Below are positions 9,155 through 16,771 of a stretch of DNA of 64,000 bases, piece by piece. The position numbers and the translations under genes were made by a program. Numbering within the stretch: position 1 is the stretch's first letter; every line of letters begins with the position of its first letter. Source of the stretch: Leifsonia aquatica (lineage in GTDB: Bacteria; Actinomycetota; Actinomycetes; Actinomycetales; Microbacteriaceae); the NCBI RefSeq assembly GCF_014190775.1, contig NZ_JACHVP010000001.1, positions 1,240,001-1,304,000 on the forward strand, read 5' to 3'. The notes beneath the pieces were generated by a model. That model was given only the letters and a program-made list of their open reading frames with translations, was not told the DNA's origin and did no database searches.

Positions 9155-9544
9155 ATGTCCGCGCTCCCCACACCCGTCGACCCGCCCGCCCTCGTCCGCA
9201 GCCCGGCCTTCGCCCAGGGGATGATCGCCCCCGCCGGCCCCACCCTCTACGTCGGCGGCCAGAACGGCATCGACGGCGACGGCGTCCTCCGCGACGGCCT
9301 CGGCCCGCAGACGGAGCAGGCGCTCCGCAACGTGCTCGCGGTGCTCGACGCCGCCGGCTCCGGCCCGGAGTACGTCGTGAAGCTCACCATCCACCTCGAC
9401 CCGTCGATCGACCCGACCGACGCCTACGCGGCCACCCGGACGGTCTGGGGCGACCATCGCACGGCCGTGACGGTGCTCGCGGTCGCCCCCGCGAATCCCG
9501 GCGCCCTCGTCGAGATCGAGGCGGTGGCCGTGCTGCGCGGCTGA
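9155..9544 (+). CDS. RidA/YjgF family protein
   Basis: 129 aa. The start at 9155 is preferred over an upstream open stretch because AGAAGG lies about 8 nt before it and the family N-terminus begins here. The fold is that of Rid imine/enamine deaminases (YVGGQNGIDGDG, TEQALRNVLAVLDAAG, VVKLTIHL, ALVEIEAVAVLRG). The arginine that defines true RidA near the end of the chain is replaced here (VEIEAVAV), so it is more likely a Rid4-7 type member with unknown substrate. It is convergent with the acyltransferase gene. Confidence 0.88.
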   Translation: MSALPTPVDPPALVRSPAFAQGMIAPAGPTLYVGGQNGIDGDGVLRDGLGPQTEQALRNVLAVLDAAGSGPEYVVKLTIHLDPSIDPTDAYAATRTVWGDHRTAVTVLAVAPANPGALVEIEAVAVLRG

Positions 9545-9564
9545 ACGAGCGGCCGGTCGGCGGT

Positions 9565-10878
9565 CTACGCCCGTGAGCTGAGGGAAGGCGCGGTGACGCG
9601 CCCCGAGCGGCACAGCAGGAGCGCGCCGACCGCGCCGATAAGCCCGAGCACCGCGAGGGAGCCGTCCAAGCCGAAGCACATGATGAGGAACGGCGGGGTG
9701 GCGGCGAGCAGCACCGCGAGCTGGACGCGCCAGGTCGCGGGACGACGGGTGCGCGACGGATCCGGTCGCGGTGCCCGCTCGAAGCGCGCCAGCACCAGCG
9801 AGAGCGCCGCGACGAGCACGAGGGCGGCGGCGAGCACCAACGGCCGCGTCTCCCACCACGCGGCGCTGCCGGGCGCAGGCAGGGGCAACGGCAGCAGCAG
9901 GCAGATCCCCGTCACCGCGATGATGCAGGTGAGGTGCCAGAGGTAGACGGTCATGAGCCGGCTGCCGACCGCGAACGTCAGGGCGCGCGCCGCTCGCGTG
10001 CGCATCAGGGCGGTGAGCGCCGGATGGAGCAGCGCGAGGACGCACAGCTGCGCGATCCCGAGCAGGCCGAGGGCGAACAGCGGCGGGTACTGATTGGTCA
10101 GCATGTCGGGGGAGTAGAGGCCGGTGGCGACGCCCGCTCCGAGGAGTGCGAGGGCGGCGGCCGCGATCCCCACGAGCACGCCGCGGGAGGCCCGCAGCAC
10201 CACGCCGTCGGCGTACAGGAAGCCGAGCTGCTGGACGAACACCCACACGAAGAGCACGTTCACCAGGCCGACGGCCTCGACGCCCGTCGCCACGCGCACG
10301 GCGTCGACGAGCATGGCACTGGCGGCGAGGGCGACGAGGGTCCGCAGCGGTGCACGCTCGTGCAGCCGGGCCATCAGTGGCACGCACCACTGGCAGAGCA
10401 GGTACGCCGCGAGGAACCAGAGCGGCGTTCCGACCCCCTGAGCGACCCCGGCGACCAGCGACGCCGACGCTCCGGCGACCAGGGCGCCGATGATGACGAC
10501 CGAGAAGAACGCGAAGACCGGCACCGTCGGGCGCATCAGGCGGACGAGGCGGCTGCGCACGTAGTCCGCCCCGGTGGCGCCCCGGCGCTGGGACGACCGC
10601 CACGCGGTCAACGAGGCGAAGCCGCCGAGCACGAAGAACAGCGGCATCACCTGGCCGAACCACGTGGCGAGCGGGAACCAGCTCTGCTCGGTCACCGGCT
10701 TGCTGATCGTCAGCGCGCCCGAGGCGTCCACGCCGACACCCACCATGAGCAGGTGCGCCACGACCACCATCAGCACGCAGAAGACGCGCACCCCGTCGAC
10801 GGCGAGGTCGCGGCCGGCCAGGTCGGGGGCGGCGGGACGGGAACGGCGGGGACGGGTCGATGCGGCGGTTCTGATCAC
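9565..10878 (-). CDS. Acyltransferase 3 family membrane protein
   Basis: 437 aa with about ten to eleven membrane helices. The OafA/YrhL-type elements are present: the first helix with VDGVRVFCVLMVVVAHLLMV (His after the first helix), then PLFFVLGGFAS, a basic R-rich loop after the second helix (SRLVRLMRPTVPVFAF) and a late YLWHLTCI motif. Such proteins move acyl groups onto envelope sugars or lipids. No glycan gene cluster is adjacent, so the acceptor is unknown. ATG start at 10878. Confidence 0.87.
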   Translation of the reverse strand: MIRTAASTRPRRSRPAAPDLAGRDLAVDGVRVFCVLMVVVAHLLMVGVGVDASGALTISKPVTEQSWFPLATWFGQVMPLFFVLGGFASLTAWRSSQRRGATGADYVRSRLVRLMRPTVPVFAFFSVVIIGALVAGASASLVAGVAQGVGTPLWFLAAYLLCQWCVPLMARLHERAPLRTLVALAASAMLVDAVRVATGVEAVGLVNVLFVWVFVQQLGFLYADGVVLRASRGVLVGIAAAALALLGAGVATGLYSPDMLTNQYPPLFALGLLGIAQLCVLALLHPALTALMRTRAARALTFAVGSRLMTVYLWHLTCIIAVTGICLLLPLPLPAPGSAAWWETRPLVLAAALVLVAALSLVLARFERAPRPDPSRTRRPATWRVQLAVLLAATPPFLIMCFGLDGSLAVLGLIGAVGALLLCRSGRVTAPSLSSRA

Positions 10879-11009
10879 GGCGGCCTCCAGGTTCAGGGTC
10901 GTTCGCGTCAGCCTATGAGGCGGTCCGGAACCCCTGGCACCGTGCTGTCACGGAACCGCGCACCGTGTTCCGCGCACGGTGCGATGCCGGTTCGGCGTAA
11001 GGTCGGCGG

Positions 11010-11705
11010 GTGGACGAAGACGACAGCAGAGCGCGCGACGTCGCGCCGGAGCACCGCTGGCCCGCCGTGATCGCGACGCTCCTCGCGCTCGCCTCCTACG
11101 CCTTCCTGCCGAGCGTGGTGCCCGCGCTCGAGCGGTACCTGGTCGTCGGGGTGTGCCTGCTGATGCTGGTGGCGCTGGTCGTCTACAACCCGCATCGGCT
11201 GTCCCGCGAGTCGCGGTGGTCGCGCTGGCTGGAGTTCGCGCTGGCGCTGCTCATCCTGGTGGCGAACCAGGTGGCGTTCGTCGAGACCGTCATCCGCCTC
11301 CTGAACAAGAGCGGCAACGGCTCGGAGATCCTGCTCGCCTCCGTGCAGGTCTGGGTGACGAACGTCATCGCGTTCGCCCTCGTCTTCTGGGTCATGGACC
11401 GCGGCGGCCCGGTCTCCCGCGTGACCCGGGCGCGCCACGCCCTGCCGCTGGCGGACTTCCGGTTCCCGCAGGACGAGGACCGCGACACGGTGGAGGAGGT
11501 GTCTCGCGGGTCGAGCCAGAGCCTCGACTGGGTGCCCAACTACATCGACTACTTCTACAGCTCACTGTCGAACTCGATGGCCTTCAGCGCGACGGACGCG
11601 ATGCCGCTCTCGCACCGGGCGAAGCTGCTGATGGCGCTGGAGTCGTTCTCGGGATTCGTGCTGCTCGCCCTGGTGATCGCGCGGGCCGTCTCGCTCATCG
11701 GCTGA
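11010..11705 (+). CDS. DUF1345-like four-to-five-helix membrane protein
   Basis: 231 aa, GTG start. Hydrophobic segments lie near residues 18-35, 43-58, 70-90, 105-125 and the C-terminus (LALVIARAVSLIG). The segment YIDYFYSSLSNSMAFSATDA resembles the pore-like region of DUF1345/ion-channel-like membrane proteins and is followed by MPLSHRAKLLM. Function is unknown. It stands alone between the acyltransferase and epimerase genes, convergent with the latter. Confidence 0.75.
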   Translation: MDEDDSRARDVAPEHRWPAVIATLLALASYAFLPSVVPALERYLVVGVCLLMLVALVVYNPHRLSRESRWSRWLEFALALLILVANQVAFVETVIRLLNKSGNGSEILLASVQVWVTNVIAFALVFWVMDRGGPVSRVTRARHALPLADFRFPQDEDRDTVEEVSRGSSQSLDWVPNYIDYFYSSLSNSMAFSATDAMPLSHRAKLLMALESFSGFVLLALVIARAVSLIG

Positions 11706-11732
11706 GCGGGGCGACGCGCGCGACCGCGGGGT

Positions 11733-12767
11733 TCAGTCGCCGAGGCCGTGCGCGAGCATGCTCTCGCCGGCGGCAGCGACGGCCTCCTGCCAGGTGCGCG
11801 GGCGGAAGCCCAGGAGGCGGCGCGCCTTCTCGCTCGACACCTTCTTGCGGTAGCCCAGCTCGGCGGCCATCGGACGCATCCCCGGGTTGGCCTCGGCCGC
11901 CGCGCGGACCGCGTCGGAAGGAAGGAGCGCCGTCGGCACCTTCGGGGCGCGGTCGCCGAGGGCGGAACGCAGTTCGGCTCCGACGTCGGCGAGGGGGACC
12001 GCGTCCTCCTGGCTGGTGAGCAGGAAGCGCTCACCAGCTGCGTCGTCCGCCGTGAGGGCGGCGATGTGGGCGGCGGCGACATCCCGCACATCCACGAACG
12101 GCACCGCGAAGTCGGGGTAGCCTGGCAGCTCGCCGGTCAGCACGCGGTGGACCAGGTGGTTGGCGCCCGAGAGCCCGTCGCCGAGGAGCGGGCCGACGAC
12201 CGCGACCGGCAGCATCGTCACCAGCTCGGTGCTCCCGCCTTCCGCGGCGATGAACTCCCAGGCCGCGCGCTCGGCGAGCACCTTGCTGCGGCCGTAGGCG
12301 TCCATTCCCGGGCCGTCGAGCACCGACCAGTCGTCCTCGGTGAAGGCGCGGTCGAGTGGGGGGTGGCCGAAGCCGACGGCGTGGAACGCCGAGGTCACGA
12401 CGACGCGCGACACCCCCGCATCCCGGGCCGCCCGGAGGGCGCGGAGGGTCCCCTCCCGTGCGGGAGCGATGACCTCCTCCTCGTCCTCGACCGGGCCGAG
12501 GTGCACGGGCGACGCGACGTGTAGCAGGCCGTCGACGCCGCTCATCGCATCCGACCATCCGGCGTCGGCGAGCAGATCGGCCGCCACGAACTCGAGGGCG
12601 TCGTCGCGGGTCAGGCCGGCGTCGCGGAGCACCCTCCTCACCTCGGGCTCGCGGTCGAGTGAGCGGAGGGTCGCCCGGACGGACGCGCCCGCGTCGAGGA
12701 GCTGCAGGATGATGTGACCGGCGATGAAGCCGGAGCCGCCGGTGACGAGGACGCGCTGGGTCGACAT
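11733..12767 (-). CDS. NAD-dependent epimerase/dehydratase family protein
   Basis: 344 aa extended SDR. The start at 12767 follows GAAGGG by 7 nt; the protein begins MSTQRVLVTGGSGFIAGHI, the Rossmann GxxGxxA/G motif. The active-site pair is in AYGRSK (YxxxK) with the upstream Ser in VVVTSAFHAVG. It resembles the dihydroflavonol-reductase-like/aldehyde reductase group, which reduces carbonyl compounds with NADPH. It is divergent from an MmyB-type regulator, a frequent arrangement in actinobacteria in which the regulator controls the reductase. Confidence 0.9.
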   Translation of the reverse strand: MSTQRVLVTGGSGFIAGHIILQLLDAGASVRATLRSLDREPEVRRVLRDAGLTRDDALEFVAADLLADAGWSDAMSGVDGLLHVASPVHLGPVEDEEEVIAPAREGTLRALRAARDAGVSRVVVTSAFHAVGFGHPPLDRAFTEDDWSVLDGPGMDAYGRSKVLAERAAWEFIAAEGGSTELVTMLPVAVVGPLLGDGLSGANHLVHRVLTGELPGYPDFAVPFVDVRDVAAAHIAALTADDAAGERFLLTSQEDAVPLADVGAELRSALGDRAPKVPTALLPSDAVRAAAEANPGMRPMAAELGYRKKVSSEKARRLLGFRPRTWQEAVAAAGESMLAHGLGD

Positions 12768-12825
12768 GGTGTTTCCCTTCGTGGAGTGCTGACCGTCCGA
12801 TCGTCGTCCTCCGCCCGCACACGAG

Positions 12826-12846
12826 CCAGTGCTCCCGTGACACTGG
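12826..12846. promoter_or_regulatory. Inverted repeat, candidate operator between epimerase and MmyB-type regulator
   Basis: CCAGTG at 12826-12831 and CACTGG at 12841-12846 form a 6-bp inverted repeat with 9 nt between the arms, in the middle of the 128-nt divergent region. Position and symmetry suit a site for the adjacent XRE/MmyB regulator. Short arms mean chance is possible. Confidence 0.4.
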
Positions 12847-12895
12847 TACCGGCAGGAACAGGCACAGCGGGACGCGCGGTGGGTAGCGTGGGCGC

Positions 12896-13771
12896 ATGGA
12901 CGGCGAGCAGAACCTGTTGGGGGAGTTCCTCCGTGCACGGCGCGAGCTGGTCTCGCCCGAGACGGTGGGCATCCCGGTGCACGGCACCCGGCGCGTGGCG
13001 GGGCTGCGGCGGGAGGAGGTCGCGATGCTCGCCGGCATCAGCGCCGAGTACTACCTGCGGCTCGAGCAGGGCCGCGATCGCAACCCGTCGGGTCAGGTGC
13101 TCCGGTCGGTCGCGCGCGTACTGCAGCTCGACGAGGAGGCCACCGCGCACCTCCTGGGTCTCGTCCGGGCCGACGAGCGGCCGCGTCGTCCGCGGCGGCC
13201 GCGCGCCGAGACGCTGCCGGCGAGCATCGCCTCCCTCGTGCCGCAGCTGCCGTTCCCCGCGTTCGTGGAGGGGCGCTACCTCGACGTGCTGGCCGCGAAC
13301 GCACTCGCCACGGCGCTCTCGCCGCGGCTCGTCGCGGGCCGCAACCGGATGCGCGACGTCTTCCTCGACCCGGCCGAGCAGGCGCTGTTCCCCGATTGGG
13401 AGGCGGCATCGGCGGTTCTGATCGCCGGGTTCCGCCGCTCGGTCGGAGCGGACGCCGACGACGCGCGGGTGGTCGAGCTGGTCGGCGAGCTGTCGATCGC
13501 CAGCCCGACGTTCCGTCGGTTGTGGAGCCGCCACGACGTCCGCGAGCGGCAGGGCGGCACGCTGACGTTCGAGCATCCCGTCGTCGGTGCTCTGAGCGTG
13601 CACCGCGAGAAGCTGCAGGTGACGGGGACCGACGGTCTGGTGCTCGTGCTGTACCACCCGGCCACTGCGGAGGCGGCGGAGAAGCTCGCCTTGCTCGGGT
13701 CCCTGCAGGCGGGAGCCGCGGAGGCGGCCGACCCGGCCTCCACTGTCGAGCGGGAGGGCCGGGCCCGGTGA
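12896..13771 (+). CDS. XRE-type regulator with MmyB-like ligand-binding domain
   Basis: 291 aa. The N-terminal 80 residues are a helix-turn-helix (RRVAGLRREEVAMLAGISAE, then YYLRLEQGRDRNPS); the C-terminal domain is the MmyB/MLTR ligand-binding type with PAEQALFPDWEAAS and VRERQGGTLTFEHPVVG. MmyB-like proteins sense small hydrophobic ligands, possibly fatty acids. It is divergent from the epimerase/reductase gene, which is its likely target. Its stop overlaps the next gene by 4 nt (GTGA). Confidence 0.92.
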   Translation: MDGEQNLLGEFLRARRELVSPETVGIPVHGTRRVAGLRREEVAMLAGISAEYYLRLEQGRDRNPSGQVLRSVARVLQLDEEATAHLLGLVRADERPRRPRRPRAETLPASIASLVPQLPFPAFVEGRYLDVLAANALATALSPRLVAGRNRMRDVFLDPAEQALFPDWEAASAVLIAGFRRSVGADADDARVVELVGELSIASPTFRRLWSRHDVRERQGGTLTFEHPVVGALSVHREKLQVTGTDGLVLVLYHPATAEAAEKLALLGSLQAGAAEAADPASTVEREGRAR

Positions 13772-14340
13772 CCGCGTACGTCGCGCTGCTCCGCGGGATC
13801 AACGTCGGCGGGCGCAACGCCGTCGACATGACGGAGTTGGCCGCCCTCGTCGAGGGGCTCGGGAACACGGACGTGAGCACCCACTCGGCGAGTGGGAACG
13901 TCCTGTTCGCGGCGCCGTCCACGACACCGGGGCGGCTGGAGGAGGCGCTGGAGACCAGGCTCGCGGAACGCTTCGGCTTCGCCATCCCCACGCTCGTCCG
14001 ATCGCACGACGAACTCGCCGCGACGGTCGCTGCCGCTCCGCGCGATCACGGCTCCGCCGAACTCCGAAGCGAGGTGTTCTTCCTCAAGCGGCCGCTGACC
14101 GCCGAGGAGGTCCTCGCCCAGCTTCCGGAGCTGAGGGAGGGCGTGGATGCCGTCGCCCCCGGACCGGGCGCCCTCTACTTCTCGCGGGTCGCCGCCCTCG
14201 CCACGAAGACGCGCATCACCCGGTTGATGGCGATGCCGGTGTTCCAGTCGATGACCGTCCGGTCGTGGAAGACCACGACCCGCCTCCTCCAGAAGCTGGA
14301 CGGGCTGGAGGAGCCGGGCGCGGACGGACGGCTATCGTGA
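13768..14340 (+). CDS. DUF1697 family protein
   Basis: 190 aa. GTG at 13768 overlaps the previous stop in GTGA, pointing to translational coupling. The family signature TAYVALLRGINVGGRN stands at the N-terminus, and MPVFQSMTVRSWKTTTRL near the end is also typical. DUF1697 proteins are small cytoplasmic alpha/beta proteins of unknown function. Confidence 0.93.
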   Translation: MTAYVALLRGINVGGRNAVDMTELAALVEGLGNTDVSTHSASGNVLFAAPSTTPGRLEEALETRLAERFGFAIPTLVRSHDELAATVAAAPRDHGSAELRSEVFFLKRPLTAEEVLAQLPELREGVDAVAPGPGALYFSRVAALATKTRITRLMAMPVFQSMTVRSWKTTTRLLQKLDGLEEPGADGRLS

Positions 14341-14365
14341 GGGGAACGGACGGCTGGGAGGCCTC

Positions 14366-14830
14366 ATGCGGGAGATCGTCGATTTCGTGAACGTGTCCAC
14401 GGCGGGGCTGGAGTCCAGCCCGGTGGCGGAGGCGCTGGCGGGGCTGCGCGCCAACGAGGCGCGCTACTACAAGAACAAGTACGACCACGACTTCGCGGTC
14501 GGCCCGGCCGCGGAGGAGACGGAGGCCGTCGAGCGGCTGACGCGCGTGCTCGCCGAGGAGCGCGACATCCACATCGCCTCCCGGCCGCTGCAGGCGACGA
14601 CGTTCGAGGTCGACGGGCTGCGGATGGACTACGTGTTCTACGAGTCCGGCCTCGCGATCAACGTGATGTACGCGCTCGACCCGGCGGGCAAACGCGCGGT
14701 CGGGTTCAAGCTCTCGCAGGGCATGGAGGTGCCGGCCGAGCTCGCCGAGCGCTTCAAGTTCGCCCGGCAGAAGTCGAAGCTCGCCGGGGAGATCCGCGGC
14801 TCGTTCTTCGTCATCAAGGGCGAGTACTGA
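14366..14830 (+). CDS. Conserved-looking hypothetical protein
   Basis: 154 aa, ATG preceded by GGGAGG at good spacing. I do not recognise the family. The sequence is soluble and charged, without membrane helices or signal peptide. It has a Tyr/Lys-rich patch (RYYKNKYDHDF), an acidic helix, a beta-rich middle (TTFEVDGLRMDYVFYESG) and a basic end (FKFARQKSKLAGEIRGSFFV). It lies 25 nt after the DUF1697 gene and is convergent with the hydrolase gene, so it may belong to the 12896-14830 transcription unit. Confidence 0.75.
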   Translation: MREIVDFVNVSTAGLESSPVAEALAGLRANEARYYKNKYDHDFAVGPAAEETEAVERLTRVLAEERDIHIASRPLQATTFEVDGLRMDYVFYESGLAINVMYALDPAGKRAVGFKLSQGMEVPAELAERFKFARQKSKLAGEIRGSFFVIKGEY

Positions 14831-14840
14831 CCGGATCGCG

Positions 14841-16061
14841 TCAGCGGGATGCGGCGACCCGGGTATCGAGCCAGTCCAGCATCCGCTGCGCCGTCACGGT
14901 GCGGGCGAGCGGCTCGCAGTGGCCGTCGGCTCCTTCCGCCGCGGTGAAGCGGGAGAGGGTCGAGACCCCCGCGGTCCACTGCGCCAGCTGCTCCGACTGA
15001 CCGGGCCAGAACTGCTCGCCCTCGGGGTCGGTGATGAACAGGGGCGTGGTGATCTGCCGGGCCTGCTCCTCGGTGACGCGGTACGTGCGCACCGCCTCGA
15101 TGGTCTCGGCGTACCCCGTCGTCCCGTAGGGCCGGGCGCGGAAGTGCCAGGTGCGGGCGGTGTCGCCGGCGAACGTCAGCCCCAGCGCCATCTCCTTGTC
15201 GAACTTCTCGGTCTCGCCGTCGTCGAGCGCCTTCAGCAGCGGTTTCGGGAGGTGGCTGGTCCAGGACGTCGACACGTCGACGACGCCCGGGTCGGCGATC
15301 GCCGCCGCGAAGCGGTGCTCGAAGACGAGGGCGCGCGTCACCCAGTAGCCGGCCTGGCTGATGCCGTAGAGGGCGATCCGCGAGGGGTCGACGCCCTGCT
15401 GGCGTGCGACGAAGTCGTAGACGGGGGTGAGCACGTTCTCCCAGTCCGGGCGGAAGAAGGTGTTGCGCTCGAACAGCTGCGACTGCTGGCCCGGCCCGTC
15501 GAAGACCAGCACGTTCCAGCCGCGCTTCAGTGCCGGTGACACGCAGGTCGCCCAGAGGGCGGCGAGCGATCCGTCGCTCCCGTTGACGGCGACCAGCGTG
15601 GCGCCGGTCGGCTGCGCATCCTGCGACGGCCGGAAGAGGTAGCCGGGCAGCGAGCCGAGACCGAACGGGATGTCGACGCGCTCCGCTCGTGTCGACGAGT
15701 GGGACACGAACGATTCCCACGCCGCCCGCTGTTTGCGGAAAGTGGCGACCAGGTCGTCGGAGTCCGGCAGGCCGCTGAGCGCGTTGACCGCGACGCCGAA
15801 GTAGGTGGAGGCGCGGAGGGAGGCTTCGGCGGCGCTGACCCGGTGGCCGGCCTGCTCCGCCTCCTCGGCCACGGCCGCCGTCCGGGTCGCGAGGTCGTTC
15901 CAGGCGTCGAACCATGCCTGGTGGTCGCCCCGACGGATGCCGGCGGTCGCCGCGAGCACCTCGCCGGGCTCGGTGCTGCCTTCCGCGGCCAGCCCGAGGG
16001 CGGTGCGGATCTCGAAGTCGTGGTCGGGGTCGGGGGAGAAGGGGGCGATGGAGTGCTTCAC
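14841..16061 (-). CDS. Alpha/beta hydrolase, FrsA/dipeptidyl-peptidase-like
   Basis: 406 aa with a helical N-terminal cap of about 140 residues followed by an alpha/beta-hydrolase core. The nucleophile elbow is GISQAGYW, the oxyanion strand is LVAVNGSDGS, the acidic residue lies in the FITDPEGEQFW region, and the His is in EGADGHCEPL. This resembles the FrsA/2,6-dihydroxypseudooxynicotine-hydrolase group, whose members cleave C-C or ester bonds. It is the last of four genes on the minus strand (20456 to 14841) that include a LAL-type regulator, which may control it. Confidence 0.87.
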   Translation of the reverse strand: MKHSIAPFSPDPDHDFEIRTALGLAAEGSTEPGEVLAATAGIRRGDHQAWFDAWNDLATRTAAVAEEAEQAGHRVSAAEASLRASTYFGVAVNALSGLPDSDDLVATFRKQRAAWESFVSHSSTRAERVDIPFGLGSLPGYLFRPSQDAQPTGATLVAVNGSDGSLAALWATCVSPALKRGWNVLVFDGPGQQSQLFERNTFFRPDWENVLTPVYDFVARQQGVDPSRIALYGISQAGYWVTRALVFEHRFAAAIADPGVVDVSTSWTSHLPKPLLKALDDGETEKFDKEMALGLTFAGDTARTWHFRARPYGTTGYAETIEAVRTYRVTEEQARQITTPLFITDPEGEQFWPGQSEQLAQWTAGVSTLSRFTAAEGADGHCEPLARTVTAQRMLDWLDTRVAASR

Positions 16062-16111
16062 GGGGGTCCTTCCAGGTCGGGGCTTCGGATTGAGTCGGTT
16101 GAAGTCGGCGG

Positions 16112-16681
16112 TCAGGCGCTGCGGACGGCGTCGGTCCGGACGAGTTCGGCGTCGGTGGTGTCGGGCTCACGGTTGGTCGCGACGGCGTGCCAGATCACGA
16201 AGGCGAGGCCGATCAGGTTGATGACGATGTCGGAGATCAGGAGCAGGCCGGTGTTGTTGGCGGCGTAGTCGTGGTTGACGATCATCTGGTAAACGTGGCC
16301 GCCGGCAGCGCCGAGCCCGAAGATGACCGTCGCCAGCACGATGGCGGCCTTGCCGATGAAGGGGGCCTTCCGTCGGCCGAGGATGAACGCCATCACGCCG
16401 ACGCCGAGGCTGCTGACGGCGAGCTCCCACTGGAAGGGGCTCTGCGCCCAGCCGATCGTCTTCGCGGCGTAGTCGCCGAACACGGAGTGCATGACGAAGT
16501 TGACGGTCTGCGCGACGCCGACGGCCCAGATCACGAAGGAGTTGAGGAACGTGCCGCTGATGAACTCGGCGCTGCGGGGGCCGCGGTGCGCGAGCACGCG
16601 GATCAGGGCCACGATGAGGCCGACGACGAAGAGGGTGGTCATGTAGTTGCCGATGAGTCCGGCGATGATGTGCGCGATCAT
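16112..16681 (-). CDS. DUF6790-type membrane protein
   Basis: 189 aa with about six hydrophobic helices: residues 1-27, 45-65, 85-103, 112-130, 145-165 and nearby. The pattern (GTFLNSFVIWAVGVAQTVNF, WAQSPFQWELAVSSLGVGVM) fits DUF6790, a family of small membrane proteins of unknown role. It is placed between the LAL regulator and the hydrolase gene on the same strand with short gaps, so it is likely in their operon. Confidence 0.78.
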   Translation of the reverse strand: MIAHIIAGLIGNYMTTLFVVGLIVALIRVLAHRGPRSAEFISGTFLNSFVIWAVGVAQTVNFVMHSVFGDYAAKTIGWAQSPFQWELAVSSLGVGVMAFILGRRKAPFIGKAAIVLATVIFGLGAAGGHVYQMIVNHDYAANNTGLLLISDIVINLIGLAFVIWHAVATNREPDTTDAELVRTDAVRSA

Positions 16682-16771
16682 GGGGTCCTTCCGGGACGGG
16701 GAGCGGGATGATGCATCCAGTCTTCCCAGCGCGCCGTCGAGGCCGACTGTACGAAGTGCACAGTCCTGCGC